The translations under genes and the position numbers were made by a program. From positions 51,890-89,939 of the forward strand of contig CADEDU010000001.1 of NCBI GenBank assembly GCA_902826155.1: a stretch of DNA of 38,050 nt, given 5' to 3'. Below the pieces are notes generated by a model that saw only the letters and a list, made by a program, of their open reading frames with translations, made no database searches and had not been told where the DNA came from. This DNA is from an uncultured beta proteobacterium. Its GTDB lineage: Bacteria; Pseudomonadota; Gammaproteobacteria; Burkholderiales; SG8-39. Shown here piece after piece: positions 1 through 8,196 of this stretch; position 1 is the first letter of the stretch, and the number at the start of each line of letters is the position of its first letter.

Positions 1-16
1 TCGGCACCGCTGCGTC

Positions 17-1252
17 TTGTGCGATCATCGCCGCGTGGATGCCTCCCGATTCGATTCGAACTACGCCTGGACGCGGCTCGGCCTGATGCTGGCACTGGGT
101 ACGGTCGGCACGGCCGCAATGTGGATCGCGAGCGTTGCGGTGCCGCAGGTGCAGGCCGAGTTCGGCGTGTCGCGCGCTGACGCAGCGATTCCCTATACCG
201 CCACCACGCTCGGCTTCGCGATCGGCGCGATCATCATGGGGCGGCTGTCCGATCGGTTCGGCGTGCGCGTGCCGATCGTGATCGGCGCGGTGTCGCTGGC
301 GATCGGCTTCGTGCTCGGAGCGTTCGCCAAGTCGCTGTGGCAGGTCGGGCTGATCCATCTGGTGTTCATCGGCATGCTGGGCAGTTCCGCTTTCTTCGGG
401 CCGCTCATCGCCGACATCTCCCACTGGTTTCTGCGTCGCCGCGGTATCGCAGTGGCGATCTGCGCGTGCGGCAATTACGTGTCGGGCGCGATCTGGCCGC
501 CAATCACGCAGTACCTGTTCGACACCATCGGCTGGCGCAGCACCTATCTGGCCACTGCTGCCGTGACGATCGTTGCGATCCTGCCGCTCTCGATGCTGTT
601 GGGTACACGCACCGCGCCGGGCGCACATGCATCCGATGGTGCGGGCCTTGCGCGCACGAGCGAGCGTCCGCTCGGATTCACACCGGGCATGCTGCAGACG
701 CTGCTCGCGTTGGCGGCGCTGAGCTGCTGTGTGGCGATGGCGATGCCGCAGGTGCACATCGTCGCGTACTGCGTCGATCTGGGCTACGGCGCCACGCGCG
801 GTGCGGAGATGCTCGCGCTGATGCTCGCTTGCGGCGTGATCAGCCGCATCGGCGCGGGCATGATCTCCGATCGCATCGGTGCGCTGCGCACGCTGTTGAT
901 CGGCTCGGCACTGCAGGGCCTGGCGCTGTTGCTGTTCCTGCCTTTCGACGGATTGGTGCCGCTGTATCTGATCTCGGCGCTGTTCGGGCTGGTGCAAGGC
1001 GGCATCGTGCCGGCCTACGCGGTGCTGGTACGCGAACACTTCTCCACGCGCGAGGTTGGTATGCGAGTGGGCATCGTCATGACCGCGTCGCTGCTCGGCA
1101 TGGCGCTGGGCGGCTGGATGACCGGTGCCGTGTTCGATCTCACCGGTTCGTATCGTGCCGCGTTCATCAATGGCATCGGCTGGAACGTGCTCAACCTGGC
1201 GATTGCCTGGTGGCTGCTGCGACGCGGCTCGATGCGCCTGGCGATGGCTTGA
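17..1252 (+). CDS. MFS transporter (possibly 5'-partial)
   Basis: A major facilitator superfamily permease of the inner membrane, about 410 residues with twelve hydrophobic segments predicted by eye. The loop between helices 2 and 3 carries a typical MFS signature (GRLSDRFGVRVP), and an equivalent loop in the second half reads SRIGAGMISDRIGALR. The central loop is short and hydrophilic. The substrate cannot be read from sequence; relatives of this type often move organic anions. The start is uncertain: the frame is open from a TTG at 17, a GTG lies at 35, and the true start may lie outside the window. The next gene starts 27 bp downstream on the same strand, so co-transcription with the AAA+ gene is possible but not shown. 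Confidence 0.85.
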   Translation: MCDHRRVDASRFDSNYAWTRLGLMLALGTVGTAAMWIASVAVPQVQAEFGVSRADAAIPYTATTLGFAIGAIIMGRLSDRFGVRVPIVIGAVSLAIGFVLGAFAKSLWQVGLIHLVFIGMLGSSAFFGPLIADISHWFLRRRGIAVAICACGNYVSGAIWPPITQYLFDTIGWRSTYLATAAVTIVAILPLSMLLGTRTAPGAHASDGAGLARTSERPLGFTPGMLQTLLALAALSCCVAMAMPQVHIVAYCVDLGYGATRGAEMLALMLACGVISRIGAGMISDRIGALRTLLIGSALQGLALLLFLPFDGLVPLYLISALFGLVQGGIVPAYAVLVREHFSTREVGMRVGIVMTASLLGMALGGWMTGAVFDLTGSYRAAFINGIGWNVLNLAIAWWLLRRGSMRLAMA

Positions 1253-1279
1253 GCGGATCGGAACGGAGCTGCACGCAGC

Positions 1280-4200
1280 ATGGACGCACTGACCGCCCTC
1301 ATCGCGATCGCCGTCGTCGCGCTCGTCGTATGGCGCATCGCGCGCACGCTGCTGCGCAACAACGACGCGACGCGTCCACCCGCCGATCCTGCATCGGCCT
1401 CACCTGCCGCAATCGAGCCGCCAGCCATTGCACCACCTGCGACCGAATCGCCCGCGATCGCGCCATCGCCATCACCGGCTGCGAGCTCGGAGCTCTCGGC
1501 CATGTCGCTGCAGGATCTCGCCGCGGCGATGAGCGAGTTCTACGACCAGAGTGCGCATCCGCAGGATCTTGAGTCGAACGAGCACTTTCGCGCCGGCGTG
1601 GCGCGCATGGTCGATGCGCAGATGCCGCTCGATCAGCTCATCAATTTCGCCATCGGTGCGAACTCGCAGCTCGCCGCCATGGCAGGCGCCGCGCTCGCCG
1701 AGCGCGAAGATAGTGCCTCCGCCACGCCGCGGCTGCTCGGCGCGCTGCGGTTCGCGCGGGTGTGGACCGATTTCTTTCTGTTCCGCTTCTTCGTCGCGCG
1801 CGCCGACCGGCCGATCATCGGTGCCGCGCTGATGGAAGCACCCGACTGGTGGGCCGACAACCCGCTCATGCCCACGTTCGTGAGCGATCTGATCGACGCA
1901 CGCATCAAAGGCGGTGAGCAGCCGGAGTTGGGTGACGCGCTCGATGCGTATCCGGGCAAGTCGCTGCGCGATCTTGAAGCGCTGCTCGCCAAGCTCACCA
2001 CCGAGCACGTGGTGATGCTGAACGGGCAGCTCGCCGCCTGGCAGGCCACGCGCGTCGACTTCGCGTTTCTCGCATCGATCGGCAGGTTGTGGCGCGATGA
2101 TCCGAATGCGCCCAAGGTCATCGATACCGACTGGATGAATGCCGGCGTTGGCGCGGTGTACGAGGCGATCCGAAAAAGTCCGCCCGCGTCGTTTCTCATC
2201 GTCGGCGAGCCCGGCGTGGGCAAGACGAGCATGTTCCGGCGCATCGGCAACGCTCTCGTCACCTCGGGCTGGACGGTGTTCGAATCGTCCGCCAGCGAAG
2301 TCCTGGCCGGCCAGGTCTACATCGGCGAGCTGGAACAACGCATGCAAAAGCTGCTGCGCGAGCTCGACGTCGGCCGGCGCGTGGTCTGGTACATGCCCAA
2401 CTTCCACGAGTACTTCTACTCCGGCCGGCATCGCTACAGCCCGACCGGCGTGCTCGATCTGGTCATGCCCGCGGTCGAGGCCGGGCGCCTGTGCGTGATC
2501 GGCGAGACGCAACCGGCAGCGTTGGAGCGTGTGCTGCAGCAGCGGCCGCGGCTGCGCGTGGCGTTCAAGAGTCTGGTGATCGACCCCGCCTCGCCGGATG
2601 AAGCGGCGGAGCTGGTGACACGCTGGCTCGGCGCCGAGGCGGCCGCGCTTGCGATCGCCCCGGGTCTGGCGAGCGAAGCGATGGAGATTGCACGCCACTA
2701 CCTCACCGAGCGGGCGTTGCCCGGCAGCGTGCTCGACCTGCTTGCTCACACCCGCGCGCGGCTGCACACCAACAACGCGACGAGCATGTCGCGCGATGAT
2801 CTGTTCGATTCACTTACCGAGCTCACCGGGCTGCCTCGCCGCGTCGTCGACGATCGCGAAGGCTTGGAGCCGGCGAGCCTGCGCGAGCACTTCGCCGCGC
2901 GCGTGATGGGTCAACCGGTCGCGGTGCAATGCCTGATCGATCGCATCGCCATGCTCAAGGCCGGACTCACCGATCCGCATCGGCCGATCGGCGTGTTCCT
3001 GTTCGCCGGCCCCACCGGCACCGGCAAGACCGAAGTGGCCAAGTCGCTCGCCGAATTCCTGTTCGGCTCGACCGATCGGATGATCCGCCTCGACATGAGC
3101 GAGTTCCAGGAGTCGCATTCGCTGGTGCGCATCCTGGGCGACGGCGGCGAACAGTCGGAGACCAACGCGCTGGTCAATCGCATCCGCAAGCAGCCGTTCT
3201 CGGTGGTGCTGCTCGATGAATTCGAGAAGGCGCATCCGCGCGTGTGGGATCTGTTCCTGCAGGTGTTCGACGACGGGCGACTGTCGGATGCCCAAGGTAA
3301 TCTCGCCGACTTTCGCCACAGCATCATCATTCTCACTTCGAACATCGGCGCGACCGATCATCGCGGCGCGAGCCTGGGGTTCACCCACGGCGACGGCGCG
3401 TACAGCGAGGCGCAGGTCACGCGCGCCATCGGCAACACATTCCGCCCGGAGTTCGTCAACCGGCTCGATCGCGTCGTGGTGTTCCGGCCGCTGTCGCGCG
3501 CGGTGATGCGCGACATCCTCAAGAAGGAACTGCGCAACGTGCTGCAGCGGCGCGGCTTTCGCAGTCGCGACTGGGCGGTGGAGTGGGAGGAATCGGCGAT
3601 CGAGTTCCTGCTCGACCGCGGCTTCACGCCCGACATGGGCGCGCGCCCGCTGCGGCGCGCGATCGAGGAGCACGTGCTCGCGCCGATCGCGATGACCATT
3701 GTCGAGCACCGCTTTCCGCAGGGCGATCAGTTTCTGTTCGTGAAGAGCAACGGCGCATCGATCCAGGTCGAGTTCGTCGATCCCGACGCGTCCGAGCAGC
3801 CGGCGGTGCTGGCGCCGGCATCGGATGCCGAGGCGAGCACTGCGCCGCTCGCCCGCCTGATCCTCGCACCTCGCGGAGTCGAAGACGAAAAAGTGCAACT
3901 CGATGCGGAGGTTGCCGCGCTGCTCGATCGGGTCGAAGGCGAGGGTTGGTGCAACGAAAAGCAGGAGCTTCTGCAGCAGATCAACGGATTCGGCTTCTGG
4001 GAATCGGCCGGACGCTTCCAGGTGGTCGACCGCATGGAGCGCATGGACCGCATCGAAGCCGGTGCCGACACCGCACGTTCGCTGTTGCGACGGCTCGATC
4101 AACATGGCGGACAGCGCACGCGCGTGCCGGGCTCAGTGGTGTCGAATCTCGCCCAGCAGGTGTATCTGTTGAAGGCCGCGCTCACCGATCTCGATGCGGG

Positions 4201-4702
4201 CATCCCGGCCGAGGTGTATCTCGCGGTGGAGCCGGTCGGTTCGAACGAGCACGGCGCTGATCGCGACGCCGCCTGGGCGCGCACCGTGCTGCAGATGTAC
4301 GAAGGCTGGGCGCGCAAACGGCGCATGCGCGCGAGCCTGCTCAGCGATGGCAAGGATGCGGGCGACGGTACCTTGTTGATTTTGTCGATCGGCGGATTCG
4401 GCGCGCACCAGATCCTTTCGCGCGAGCGCGGTCTGCACGTGCTCGAAGTACCTGAAAGCGAGGCCGGCTTTGATCGATCGACAGCGCGCGTGCGCGTGGT
4501 GCCGCAACCGATCGAGCCGCGCGTGAACCGCTCCGAGCGCGATCACGCCATCGCCTGCCTGCAAGCGGGCGGCGCCGGCGCGAACACCGTCGTGCGCCGT
4601 TATCGCGAGCGGCCCTCACCGCTGGTGCGCGATGCGCTCGGCGGCTGGCGCACCGGGCGCATCGGGCAGGTGCTGGGCGGCGACTTCGATCTGTTGGGCT
4701 GA
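1280..4702 (+). CDS. Membrane-anchored Clp-type double AAA+ ATPase with release-factor-like C-terminus
   Basis: A 1140-residue protein. Residues 4-25 form one hydrophobic helix, followed by a Pro/Ala-rich linker (31-70) and a helical region. AAA module 1 has Walker A GEPGVGKTS (309-317). Where ClpB has its Walker B Asp-Glu, this protein reads YMPNFHEY (371-378), so the acidic pair is missing. AAA module 2 is ClpA/ClpB-like: Walker A GPTGTGKTE (577-585), Walker B VVLLDEFEKAH (642-652), sensor 1 LTSN (685-688), Arg finger region FVNRLD (725-730), sensor 2 GARPLRRAI (787-795). The aromatic pore loop (GYVGY in ClpB) is absent. Residues ~875-1140 match class-I release factors by eye: a helical N-domain (GFWESAGR), a PCRF domain (AWARTVLQMYEGWARKR, RERGLHVLEVPES) and a tail RTGRIGQVLGGDFDLL like the RTG...VLDGDLDEFI of RF1/RF2. 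No GGQ motif is present. Start ATG at 1280 has GGAG upstream. The substrate is unknown. Confidence 0.85.
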   Translation: MDALTALIAIAVVALVVWRIARTLLRNNDATRPPADPASASPAAIEPPAIAPPATESPAIAPSPSPAASSELSAMSLQDLAAAMSEFYDQSAHPQDLESNEHFRAGVARMVDAQMPLDQLINFAIGANSQLAAMAGAALAEREDSASATPRLLGALRFARVWTDFFLFRFFVARADRPIIGAALMEAPDWWADNPLMPTFVSDLIDARIKGGEQPELGDALDAYPGKSLRDLEALLAKLTTEHVVMLNGQLAAWQATRVDFAFLASIGRLWRDDPNAPKVIDTDWMNAGVGAVYEAIRKSPPASFLIVGEPGVGKTSMFRRIGNALVTSGWTVFESSASEVLAGQVYIGELEQRMQKLLRELDVGRRVVWYMPNFHEYFYSGRHRYSPTGVLDLVMPAVEAGRLCVIGETQPAALERVLQQRPRLRVAFKSLVIDPASPDEAAELVTRWLGAEAAALAIAPGLASEAMEIARHYLTERALPGSVLDLLAHTRARLHTNNATSMSRDDLFDSLTELTGLPRRVVDDREGLEPASLREHFAARVMGQPVAVQCLIDRIAMLKAGLTDPHRPIGVFLFAGPTGTGKTEVAKSLAEFLFGSTDRMIRLDMSEFQESHSLVRILGDGGEQSETNALVNRIRKQPFSVVLLDEFEKAHPRVWDLFLQVFDDGRLSDAQGNLADFRHSIIILTSNIGATDHRGASLGFTHGDGAYSEAQVTRAIGNTFRPEFVNRLDRVVVFRPLSRAVMRDILKKELRNVLQRRGFRSRDWAVEWEESAIEFLLDRGFTPDMGARPLRRAIEEHVLAPIAMTIVEHRFPQGDQFLFVKSNGASIQVEFVDPDASEQPAVLAPASDAEASTAPLARLILAPRGVEDEKVQLDAEVAALLDRVEGEGWCNEKQELLQQINGFGFWESAGRFQVVDRMERMDRIEAGADTARSLLRRLDQHGGQRTRVPGSVVSNLAQQVYLLKAALTDLDAGIPAEVYLAVEPVGSNEHGADRDAAWARTVLQMYEGWARKRRMRASLLSDGKDAGDGTLLILSIGGFGAHQILSRERGLHVLEVPESEAGFDRSTARVRVVPQPIEPRVNRSERDHAIACLQAGGAGANTVVRRYRERPSPLVRDALGGWRTGRIGQVLGGDFDLLG

Positions 4703-4716
4703 GGGGAGCAATCACG

Positions 4717-5790
4717 ATGCGCGCATCAAGAATCATCGCGCTGGCAGTCCTGCTGGCGGTCGTGGTCTGGGCCGGCGAAAAGATCTACCGTGACTACGCG
4801 CTGTCGCAGGCCGCGCCGCGAACGGTCACTGCACGCGGTGAGCTGTCGCAGCTCGAACAGAGCACCATCGCGCTGTTCGAGACCGCGGCACCGTCGGTGG
4901 CCTACATCTTCACCGAGACGCTGCAGCAGAGTGACATGATGATGCGTCCGCAGGTGGCGCAGGGTGCGGGCTCGGGTTTCGTGTGGGACAACGCCGGGCA
5001 TATCGTCACCAATTCGCACGTCATCGCCGGCGCGCAGCGCGTGCAGGTGCAACTCGACACCGGCAAGCCGATCGCGGCGAAGATCATCGGTGCTGCGCCG
5101 GAGTACGACCTCGCGGTGGTGCGATTGATCGATCCACCGGGCACGCTTCGGCCGATCCCGGTCGGTGCATCGAAAGACCTGCGCATCGGTCAGTCGACCT
5201 TTGCGATCGGCAATCCGTTCGGCCTGTCGCGCACGCTCACCACCGGCATCATCAGCGCGCTCGATCGCACGCTGCCCACCTCCGACATGCGCGCGATCGC
5301 CGGCGCGATTCAGACCGATGCCGCGATCAATCCCGGCAACTCGGGCGGGCCCCTGCTCGACAGCGCGGGTCGGCTCATCGGCGTCAACACCGCGATCCTG
5401 TCGGAGTCGGGTTCCTCGGCCGGTATCGGTCTGGCGATCCCCGTCGACCTGGTCAATCGCATCGTTCCGCAGCTCATCAAGAGCGGCAAGGCGGCGCGAC
5501 CCGGGATCGGCATCGCGGCCACCGACGCTGCGCGGCTCGGCATTGCGGGGGTGGCGGTGCTCGGTGTTGCGCCCGGATCTCCGGCACTGGAAGCGGAACT
5601 GCGGCCATTCGATCAACGCACCGGCACCATCGGCGACATCATCGTCGCGGTGAACGGCAAGCCGATCGGCAGCGTCGCGGAATTCGCGGCCGAGATCGAC
5701 AAGGTCGGCATCGGTGGCACGGCCGAGCTCACCATCCTGCGCGGACGCAGCGAGCAGAAGGTGTCCGTGAAGGTGGTCGATGTTTCGTGA
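4717..5790 (+). CDS. HtrA/DegS-type periplasmic serine protease with PDZ domain
   Basis: A 357-residue S1C peptidase. Residues 5-20 form an uncleaved-looking membrane anchor, which puts the protease domain in the periplasm. The trypsin-like domain shows the full triad: His101 in TNSHVI, Asp131 in EYDLAVV and Ser209 in GNSGGP. A single PDZ domain spans about 262-355 (GVAPGSPA, GDIIVAVNGKPI). One anchor, one protease domain and one PDZ domain is the DegS/HhoB plan rather than the soluble two-PDZ DegP plan. ATG 4717 has GGGGAG a few bases upstream and lies 14 bp after the stop of the AAA+ gene, which argues for one transcript. No RseA/RseB/RpoE genes are nearby, so a role as the canonical sigma-E protease cannot be assumed. 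It may act with the AAA+ protein on membrane proteins, which is inference. Confidence 0.93.
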   Translation: MRASRIIALAVLLAVVVWAGEKIYRDYALSQAAPRTVTARGELSQLEQSTIALFETAAPSVAYIFTETLQQSDMMMRPQVAQGAGSGFVWDNAGHIVTNSHVIAGAQRVQVQLDTGKPIAAKIIGAAPEYDLAVVRLIDPPGTLRPIPVGASKDLRIGQSTFAIGNPFGLSRTLTTGIISALDRTLPTSDMRAIAGAIQTDAAINPGNSGGPLLDSAGRLIGVNTAILSESGSSAGIGLAIPVDLVNRIVPQLIKSGKAARPGIGIAATDAARLGIAGVAVLGVAPGSPALEAELRPFDQRTGTIGDIIVAVNGKPIGSVAEFAAEIDKVGIGGTAELTILRGRSEQKVSVKVVDVS

Positions 5791-5852
5791 GGGGGCGACC
5801 GCCGATGATCACGGATGAACGCGCCTGGCCCTGACCGCACGTAGAACGCACG

Positions 5853-7181
5853 ATGGAACTCCTCATCCTGATTTTCCTGATCATCCTCAACGGCCTGTTC
5901 GCCATGTCGGAGATGGCGATCGTGTCTTCGCGCAAGGCGCGGCTGCAGCAATGGGCGGACGAGAATCGCCCGGGTGCCCAGGTCGCGCTCGCGCTGGCCA
6001 ACGAGCCGGCTGCGTTCCTGTCGACGATCCAGGTCGGCATCACCGTCATCGGCATCACCAGTGGCGCGTTCGGTGAGGCCACGCTCGCCGCGGGGTTCGC
6101 GCACTGGTTGTCGGGCTGGGCGCCGATTGCGCCTTACGCCGATACGGTGGCGATCATCATCGTGGTTGCATGCATCACGCTCGCGGCGCTGATCATCGGT
6201 GAGCTCATTCCGAAGCGGCTGGCGCTGGTCAATCCCGAGGGAATCGCCAGCGTCGTCGCGCGGCCGATGCGAATGCTCGCGACCATTGCGCATCCGGTGG
6301 TCCGCTTCCTCACGTCGATCACCGAGGGCGTGTTGCGTTTGTTCGGCATCGGCGGCGCCACGCATCCGCCGGTCACGGAAGAGGAGATCAAGGTGCTCAT
6401 GGAGCAGGGCACCGAGGCGGGCGTATTCGAGGCCCATGAGCAGGCACTGGTGTCGCGCGTGTTCCGCCTCGACCAGCTCAAGGTCACCGGCATCATGACC
6501 CCGCGCAGTGAGATCGAATATCTCGACCTCGATGAAAGTCCGGGCGTGAACATCGAGCGGATCGTCGCGAGCGGTCACACGCGATACCCGGTGGTGCGCG
6601 GCGGACTCGAGCACGTCGAGGGGATCGTGCAGACCAAGATCCTGTTCAACGATGCGGTGGCGGGCCGCAAGGTCGACATCGCCGGCCGCATGACCAAGCC
6701 CGTGTTCGTGCCCGACTCGCTGACCGTGATGCAGCTGGTCGAGGCGTTCCGCAAGCATCGGGCGACGATCGCGCTGGTGGTCAACGAATACGGCGAGACT
6801 CAGGGCGTGGTGACGCTCAACGACGTGATGGAAGCGATGGTCGGTGACATCGCCACGGTGGAGGACGTGAAGGATCTCGACGTCGTGCGCCGCGCCGATG
6901 GTTCATGGCTGATCGACGGCGCGGTCACGATCGAGCGATTCAAGGACGTGCTCGACATCAGCGAATCATTACCGGGCGAAGCCGAAGCCGACTACAACAC
7001 GGTCGGCGGGTTCGTGATGATGCAGCTCGGCCGGATCCCGCAGGTGACCGACCACTTCGATTGGAGCGGCATCCGCTTCGAAGTGATGGACATGGACCGG
7101 CATCGGGTGGACAAACTGCTGGTCGTCCCGCCCAAGCCGGCCGCGCAACCCGGCGCGCAGGATCCCGTGGTCGGTGACTGA
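5853..7181 (+). CDS. CNNM/CorC (HlyC/CorC) family membrane protein
   Basis: A 442-residue protein with the standard layout: an N-terminal DUF21/CNNM transmembrane domain (about 1-185, starting ELLILIFLIILNGLFAMSEMA and containing GELIPKRLAL), a paired CBS module (about 205-340, with VTGIMTPRSEIEYLD and ATIALVVNEYGETQGVVTLNDVME), and a C-terminal CorC_HlyC domain (about 355-430, with YNTVGGFVMMQLGRIP). Family members are linked to magnesium or cobalt efflux and tolerance; the older name hemolysin is misleading. It begins 62 bp after the HtrA gene on the same strand, with only a weak ribosome binding site. It ends 10 bp from the convergent small lipoprotein gene. Family assignment is firm; the transported ion is not. 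Confidence 0.92.
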   Translation: MELLILIFLIILNGLFAMSEMAIVSSRKARLQQWADENRPGAQVALALANEPAAFLSTIQVGITVIGITSGAFGEATLAAGFAHWLSGWAPIAPYADTVAIIIVVACITLAALIIGELIPKRLALVNPEGIASVVARPMRMLATIAHPVVRFLTSITEGVLRLFGIGGATHPPVTEEEIKVLMEQGTEAGVFEAHEQALVSRVFRLDQLKVTGIMTPRSEIEYLDLDESPGVNIERIVASGHTRYPVVRGGLEHVEGIVQTKILFNDAVAGRKVDIAGRMTKPVFVPDSLTVMQLVEAFRKHRATIALVVNEYGETQGVVTLNDVMEAMVGDIATVEDVKDLDVVRRADGSWLIDGAVTIERFKDVLDISESLPGEAEADYNTVGGFVMMQLGRIPQVTDHFDWSGIRFEVMDMDRHRVDKLLVVPPKPAAQPGAQDPVVGD

Positions 7182-7191
7182 TGGCTTGCTG

Positions 7192-7359
7192 CTACAGCGG
7201 CGGTGAGTACTGCGGAAACCCCTGCCGTTCGAGTTCCTTCTTCATCGCCTCGTTATCCAGGTGCCATTGCAGGCCCTGTTCGTAGGAGACCAGGCCGCAG
7301 CCGGTGAGACAGGTCAGTGCAAGGAACAGCGCAACCAGGGATGCATGCATAGTACGCAT
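7192..7359 (-). CDS. Small lipoprotein, 55 residues
   Basis: A short minus-strand gene whose product starts MRTMHASLVALFLALTCLTG followed by Cys21. This is a clear signal peptide with an LTGC lipobox, so the mature lipoprotein has only 35 residues (GLVSYEQGLQWHL...FPQYSPPL). The reading frame is open upstream to 7509, but ATG 7359 is chosen because it starts the signal peptide and has a strong GGAGG about 8 bases upstream on the minus strand. The mature part is hydrophilic and predicted helical. No family was recognised. It converges with the CorC-type gene (10 bp between stops) and diverges from the lipoprotein gene at 7574. Confidence 0.75.
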   Translation of the reverse strand: MRTMHASLVALFLALTCLTGCGLVSYEQGLQWHLDNEAMKKELERQGFPQYSPPL

Positions 7360-7470
7360 TGACGTTCGCCTCCGACATTGCCCGAATGGTACGGGCGCCG
7401 GAGTATGGATCAATTCGCAATCGCGCTGCTCGCGAGCATCAAGGCGATTTCCGGATCTCCTCGTTTCGAC

Positions 7471-7490
7471 CTCGACCTCCACGAGTCGAG
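7471..7490. promoter_or_regulatory. Inverted repeat in divergent promoter region
   Basis: CTCGAC and GTCGAG flank an 8-base spacer in the 214-bp gap between the two divergent lipoprotein genes (7360-7573). It could be an operator or a small hairpin. The gap also has the most AT-rich stretch in this area (CAATAATTTTC near 7524-7534), a plausible -10 region for the plus-strand gene. Neither site matches a factor I can name. Confidence 0.25.
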
Positions 7491-7573
7491 TCTCTCGCGT
7501 GTAGCGCACATCATTCGTCGTGCAATAATTTTCGGGCCTGGCGCTGCCCGGAAACAGAACAGGAAAGGGAACA

Positions 7574-8122
7574 ATGCCGCGTGCCGTCTATCGTGTTCTA
7601 GCTGGCTGCTTGAGCCTGTTGTTGGTCGCGTGCGAATCGACGACGCCACAGCAGTACTTCAGCCGCGCCGTACTCAATGTGAATCTGCTCTACGGTTTTG
7701 CCGGCGATGTGATGCACAACCAGCTGGCCACGCCGGGTGTGAAGCTGGTTGATGCGAAGACCGGCGCCACCGCACCGGCGAAACGCGCCGAGATCCTCAA
7801 GGACAAACTCGACGCGATCGAAGCGAGCTTTGCCAAGGTGAAGGCACTCAAGAGCACCGACGACACCAGGGAGATGCTGCAGGCATCGACCGCGCTCTAC
7901 GAATTCGTGCTGCCGGTGTACAAGAACGAGTACCGGCAACTCGCGGCGCTGTATGACGAGAACGCCGCGCCCGACAAGATCGCAGCGCTGACCAGAACGA
8001 TCACCGAGAAATACGCGCCGAAGTTCCAGGAGATGCATCGCGCGCTCATCACGGTCGGAAAGACCTACGCGGCGAAGCACGGCATCATGGTGAAGGAGGT
8101 CAACCCGTCGCCGGGGCGGTAG
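7574..8122 (+). CDS. Putative lipoprotein of unknown function
   Basis: A 182-residue protein. It starts with a short signal peptide ending in the lipobox LVAC, giving lipidated Cys20. The mature part is mostly helical and charged, with heptad-like stretches (KRAEILKDKLDAIEASFAKVKALK and the segment 95-150). It has no further membrane segment and no enzyme motif that I recognise. ATG 7574 follows AGGAAAGGG, a good ribosome binding site. It probably sits in the outer or inner membrane facing the periplasm. It is followed 74 bp later by a gene for another exported protein of unknown function, which may share its transcript. Confidence 0.8.
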   Translation: MPRAVYRVLAGCLSLLLVACESTTPQQYFSRAVLNVNLLYGFAGDVMHNQLATPGVKLVDAKTGATAPAKRAEILKDKLDAIEASFAKVKALKSTDDTREMLQASTALYEFVLPVYKNEYRQLAALYDENAAPDKIAALTRTITEKYAPKFQEMHRALITVGKTYAAKHGIMVKEVNPSPGR

Positions 8123-8140
8123 CTCGCATTCGCGCGAGCT
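8121..8140. terminator. Hairpin overlapping the lipoprotein stop codon
   Basis: A perfect 7-bp stem (AGCTCGC with GCGAGCT) closes a 6-base loop directly at the stop codon of the lipoprotein gene. No T-run follows, so it is not a classical intrinsic terminator. It may act as an attenuator or an mRNA 3'-end stabiliser. Confidence 0.25.
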
Positions 8141-8196
8141 GCCCAGGTGTAGGATCAAGCCTGATCTTCCAGCTCATTTTCCAGGAAGGCCGCGAC

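Noticed and set aside
17..1252. Linking the first MFS gene functionally to the AAA+/HtrA genes
   Set aside because: Only same strand and a 27-bp gap support it; nothing in the transporter sequence suggests a shared role, so I did not include it in the proposed system.
1280..4702. Calling the AAA+ gene a plain ClpB chaperone or a T6SS ClpV
   Set aside because: There is no Clp_N repeat domain, no ClpB middle coiled coil, no T6SS genes nearby, and the C-terminus is release-factor-like.
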